Below the pieces are notes generated by a model, which was not told where the DNA came from, did no database searches, and saw nothing but the letters and a program-made list of their open reading frames with translations. The position numbers and the translations under genes are program-made. Shown here one piece after another: positions 4,549 to 6,159 of a stretch of DNA of 6,159 bases. The number at the start of each line of letters is the position of its first letter. Within the stretch, counting starts at the first letter, position 1. Source of the stretch: an uncultured Myxococcales bacterium (GTDB taxonomy: Bacteria; Myxococcota_A; Polyangia; Polyangiales; Polyangiaceae). The DNA is taken from positions 1 to 6,159 of the forward strand of contig CALKVG010000633.1 of the NCBI GenBank assembly GCA_937998045.1, written 5' to 3'.

Positions 4549-6159
4549 ATGTTGCAGAAGGCGCGCGATTACGAACCGGGAGAGCTAGTCCCCGGAACCG
4601 TATATCAAGTGGTCCGCCGGATCGGCAGCGGGGGAATGGGCACGGTCTACGAGGTCGAGGACACGACCATAGGCAAGCGTTACGTGCTCAAGACGCTCCA
4701 TCCGCAGCTCGGTACACGCGAGGATCTCGCTCGCCGGATGCAAAACGAGGCGCGCACGCTCGCTCGCCTGCACCACCCGAGCATCGTCGAAGTGATCACC
4801 GCGGGCGTCACGGCCGACGAGCCCCGCCGGCCGTACTTCGTTATGGAGCGGCTGAACGGACAGTCGCTGCGCCTCGTGCTCGAGAAGAAGTGGCATCTCG
4901 AGCTCGCGCACGCGTACCACATCGCGATCGACCTCCTCGATGCGCTCGACCACGCGCACGACAAAGGCGTCATCCACCGCGACGTGAAGCCGGACAACAT
5001 CTTCCTGCACCGAACGTCGTCCGGCATCACCGTGACCAAGCTCCTCGACTTCGGCATCCTGTCGCTGCTCGACACGGCGAACCGCGAGACGGCCGGGCGG
5101 TTCCTCGGAACGCTTCGCTACGCCGCCCCCGAGCAGCTGCGAGGCGAGCGACCCACGCCGAAGGTGGACATCTACGCCGCCGGGCTCGTGCTCTACGAGA
5201 TGATCGCCGGGCGCGGTCCGTTCGACGACGAGGGCGACCCGCACCGCATCGCCGCGGCGCACCTGCACAAGATGCCGACGCCGCTCTCGCGGTACGTGGC
5301 CGTGCCCAAGGAGCTCGACGCCCTCCTGCTCGCCGTCCTGGCCAAGCAGCCGGAGGCCCGCCCGCGCGACGCCTTCGCGCTCGCGGCCAGTCTGCGGAAC
5401 CTCAAGCGCGCGCTGGGCAAGGAGCAGCCGGCGGCTCGAGCGCAGGTTCCGAGAACGACCGAGCCTGCGATGGCGCCTCCCACCATGGCCATCGGCGCGC
5501 CGCCGCTCGTACCGGTGGCTGCGGGCGGGGCGCCGCCGGCAGGGGCGCCTGCCGTCGACCGCGCCGCCGCGACGGGGAGCATGGAACTCGACACGCCGCG
5601 CATGATGCGACAGGGCACGGAGTCGTTCTCGCCGACGTTCCCGGCGACGCCTTACCCCGCGATGCTCGAGCCGACTCCGCCCCCGGTCGCGCTGCCCTCG
5701 CCCGCGTCGGCGCGCTTCTCGGTCCGCGAACGCGCCGCGTCGCAGAGCGATGAGGCCCACGTGCGCACGGTCCCCGCGCCCTCGCCGGGGATGCGTCGAT
5801 CGGCGACGGTGGTCATGGTGGCCTCGATCGCCGTGTCGGCGTTCCTGGCTGGGGCCGCGATCTTCGTAGTCGCCCGCCACCAGGGCACGCTGCGGGAAGG
5901 GGGCGCCTCCGTGGAAGGTACGGGATCCGCTGCTTCCGTCGCGCCGCCGTTCGGTGGGGCCGCGGCACGACCTGCGGCCCAGGAGCAACGAGCGCTCGGC
6001 GCGACCGAGCCTCAGGCGCCCGCCGCATCCGCGCGTCCCGCGGCGTCGGATGCGCTCACGGCCGCGGCGATGAGTTTGACCGCGAAGGAGGATCCGGCCA
6101 CGGCGCTCCCGAAGCGGGGCGCTCAGGCGCCTTTCGCCGCAGCCGACCACCCGTCGGCC
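4549..6159 (+). CDS. Membrane-anchored Ser/Thr protein kinase, Hanks type (3' end missing)
   Basis: The frame is open for 537 codons from the ATG at 4549 to the right edge with no stop, so the gene is cut by the window. Residues about 20-285 are a complete kinase domain. The Gly-rich loop is IGSGGMGTVY (25-34), the ATP-binding Lys is K48 (YVLK), and the helix-C Glu is probably E67. HRDVKPDN (143-150) holds the catalytic Asp145, DFG is at 167-169, GTLRYAAPEQ (187-196) is the end of the activation loop, VDIYAAG (206-212) follows, and Arg271 lies in PEARP. All key residues are present, so it should be active and of the RD type, often activated by loop phosphorylation. Residues about 290-415 are a Pro/Ala/Thr-rich linker. 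RR (416-417) precedes one membrane span (about 419-442). The remaining 95 residues, Ala/Pro-rich and low in complexity, would lie outside the membrane with any sensor domain beyond the window. Substrate and signal are unknown. It follows rmlB by 47 bases but has its own promoter-like element. Confidence 0.94.
   Translation, partial: MLQKARDYEPGELVPGTVYQVVRRIGSGGMGTVYEVEDTTIGKRYVLKTLHPQLGTREDLARRMQNEARTLARLHHPSIVEVITAGVTADEPRRPYFVMERLNGQSLRLVLEKKWHLELAHAYHIAIDLLDALDHAHDKGVIHRDVKPDNIFLHRTSSGITVTKLLDFGILSLLDTANRETAGRFLGTLRYAAPEQLRGERPTPKVDIYAAGLVLYEMIAGRGPFDDEGDPHRIAAAHLHKMPTPLSRYVAVPKELDALLLAVLAKQPEARPRDAFALAASLRNLKRALGKEQPAARAQVPRTTEPAMAPPTMAIGAPPLVPVAAGGAPPAGAPAVDRAAATGSMELDTPRMMRQGTESFSPTFPATPYPAMLEPTPPPVALPSPASARFSVRERAASQSDEAHVRTVPAPSPGMRRSATVVMVASIAVSAFLAGAAIFVVARHQGTLREGGASVEGTGSAASVAPPFGGAAARPAAQEQRALGATEPQAPAASARPAASDALTAAAMSLTAKEDPATALPKRGAQAPFAAADHPSA

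Noticed and set aside
4086..5753. Long plus-strand open frame (555 codons) across the end of rmlB and the kinase
   Set aside because: It is another frame of two well-supported genes and its product is Arg/Ala/Pro-rich without any family signature.
4585..6150. Long minus-strand open frame (521 codons) opposite the kinase
   Set aside because: Arg- and Gly-rich low-complexity translation antisense to a clear kinase gene that is open to the window edge.
1..6159. CRISPR array, insertion sequence or prophage
   Set aside because: There are no regularly spaced repeats, no transposase motifs and no terminal inverted repeats. The only mobile-element hint is the lone recombinase-type HTH domain.

Overview
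The window is very GC-rich DNA with compact genes. Only some spacers are AT-richer. Gene starts generally lack a clear Shine-Dalgarno sequence. Several gene types fit a large-genome bacterium of the Myxococcota (Polyangia-like): a Hanks-type Ser/Thr kinase with a Pro/Ala-rich linker and one membrane span, a stand-alone recombinase-type helix-turn-helix protein, and a deazaflavin-dependent (Ddn-type) oxidoreductase. The taxonomic placement is inference from gene style and composition, not from a marker gene.

Layout. Bases 1-514 hold no convincing gene. They contain inverted ATCGC/GCGAT motifs, a short alternating purine-pyrimidine tract, small hairpins and an AT-rich stretch. A small plus-strand HTH protein follows (515-841). 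It converges on a minus-strand pair: a small unknown protein (about 1868 to 1674), then a class I SAM-dependent methyltransferase (1632 to 877). Divergent from that pair is a plus-strand Ddn-type oxidoreductase (1982-2401). Next comes a tight rmlA-rmlB pair (2530-3417 and 3410-4501, overlapping by 8 bases). The last gene is a Ser/Thr protein kinase that starts at 4549 and runs off the right edge with no stop.

How the genes work together. RmlA and RmlB are consecutive enzymes: glucose-1-phosphate to dTDP-glucose, then to dTDP-4-keto-6-deoxyglucose. This is the entry to dTDP-L-rhamnose and other deoxysugars used in polysaccharide or glycosylated metabolites. No rmlC or rmlD is in the window, so the final sugar is not defined here. 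The kinase is 47 bases downstream on the same strand but has its own promoter-like element. The methyltransferase and its small neighbour probably form an operon. Nothing ties that pair functionally to the oxidoreductase beyond a shared divergent promoter region.

Overall this looks like ordinary chromosomal sequence. I do not see a convincing new multi-gene system. The most useful second looks are the promoter-like elements lying almost on the start codons, the inverted repeats that enclose two of them, the active-site Thr-to-Ser change and N-terminal insertion in RmlB, and the orphan HTH protein beside a gene-poor stretch.
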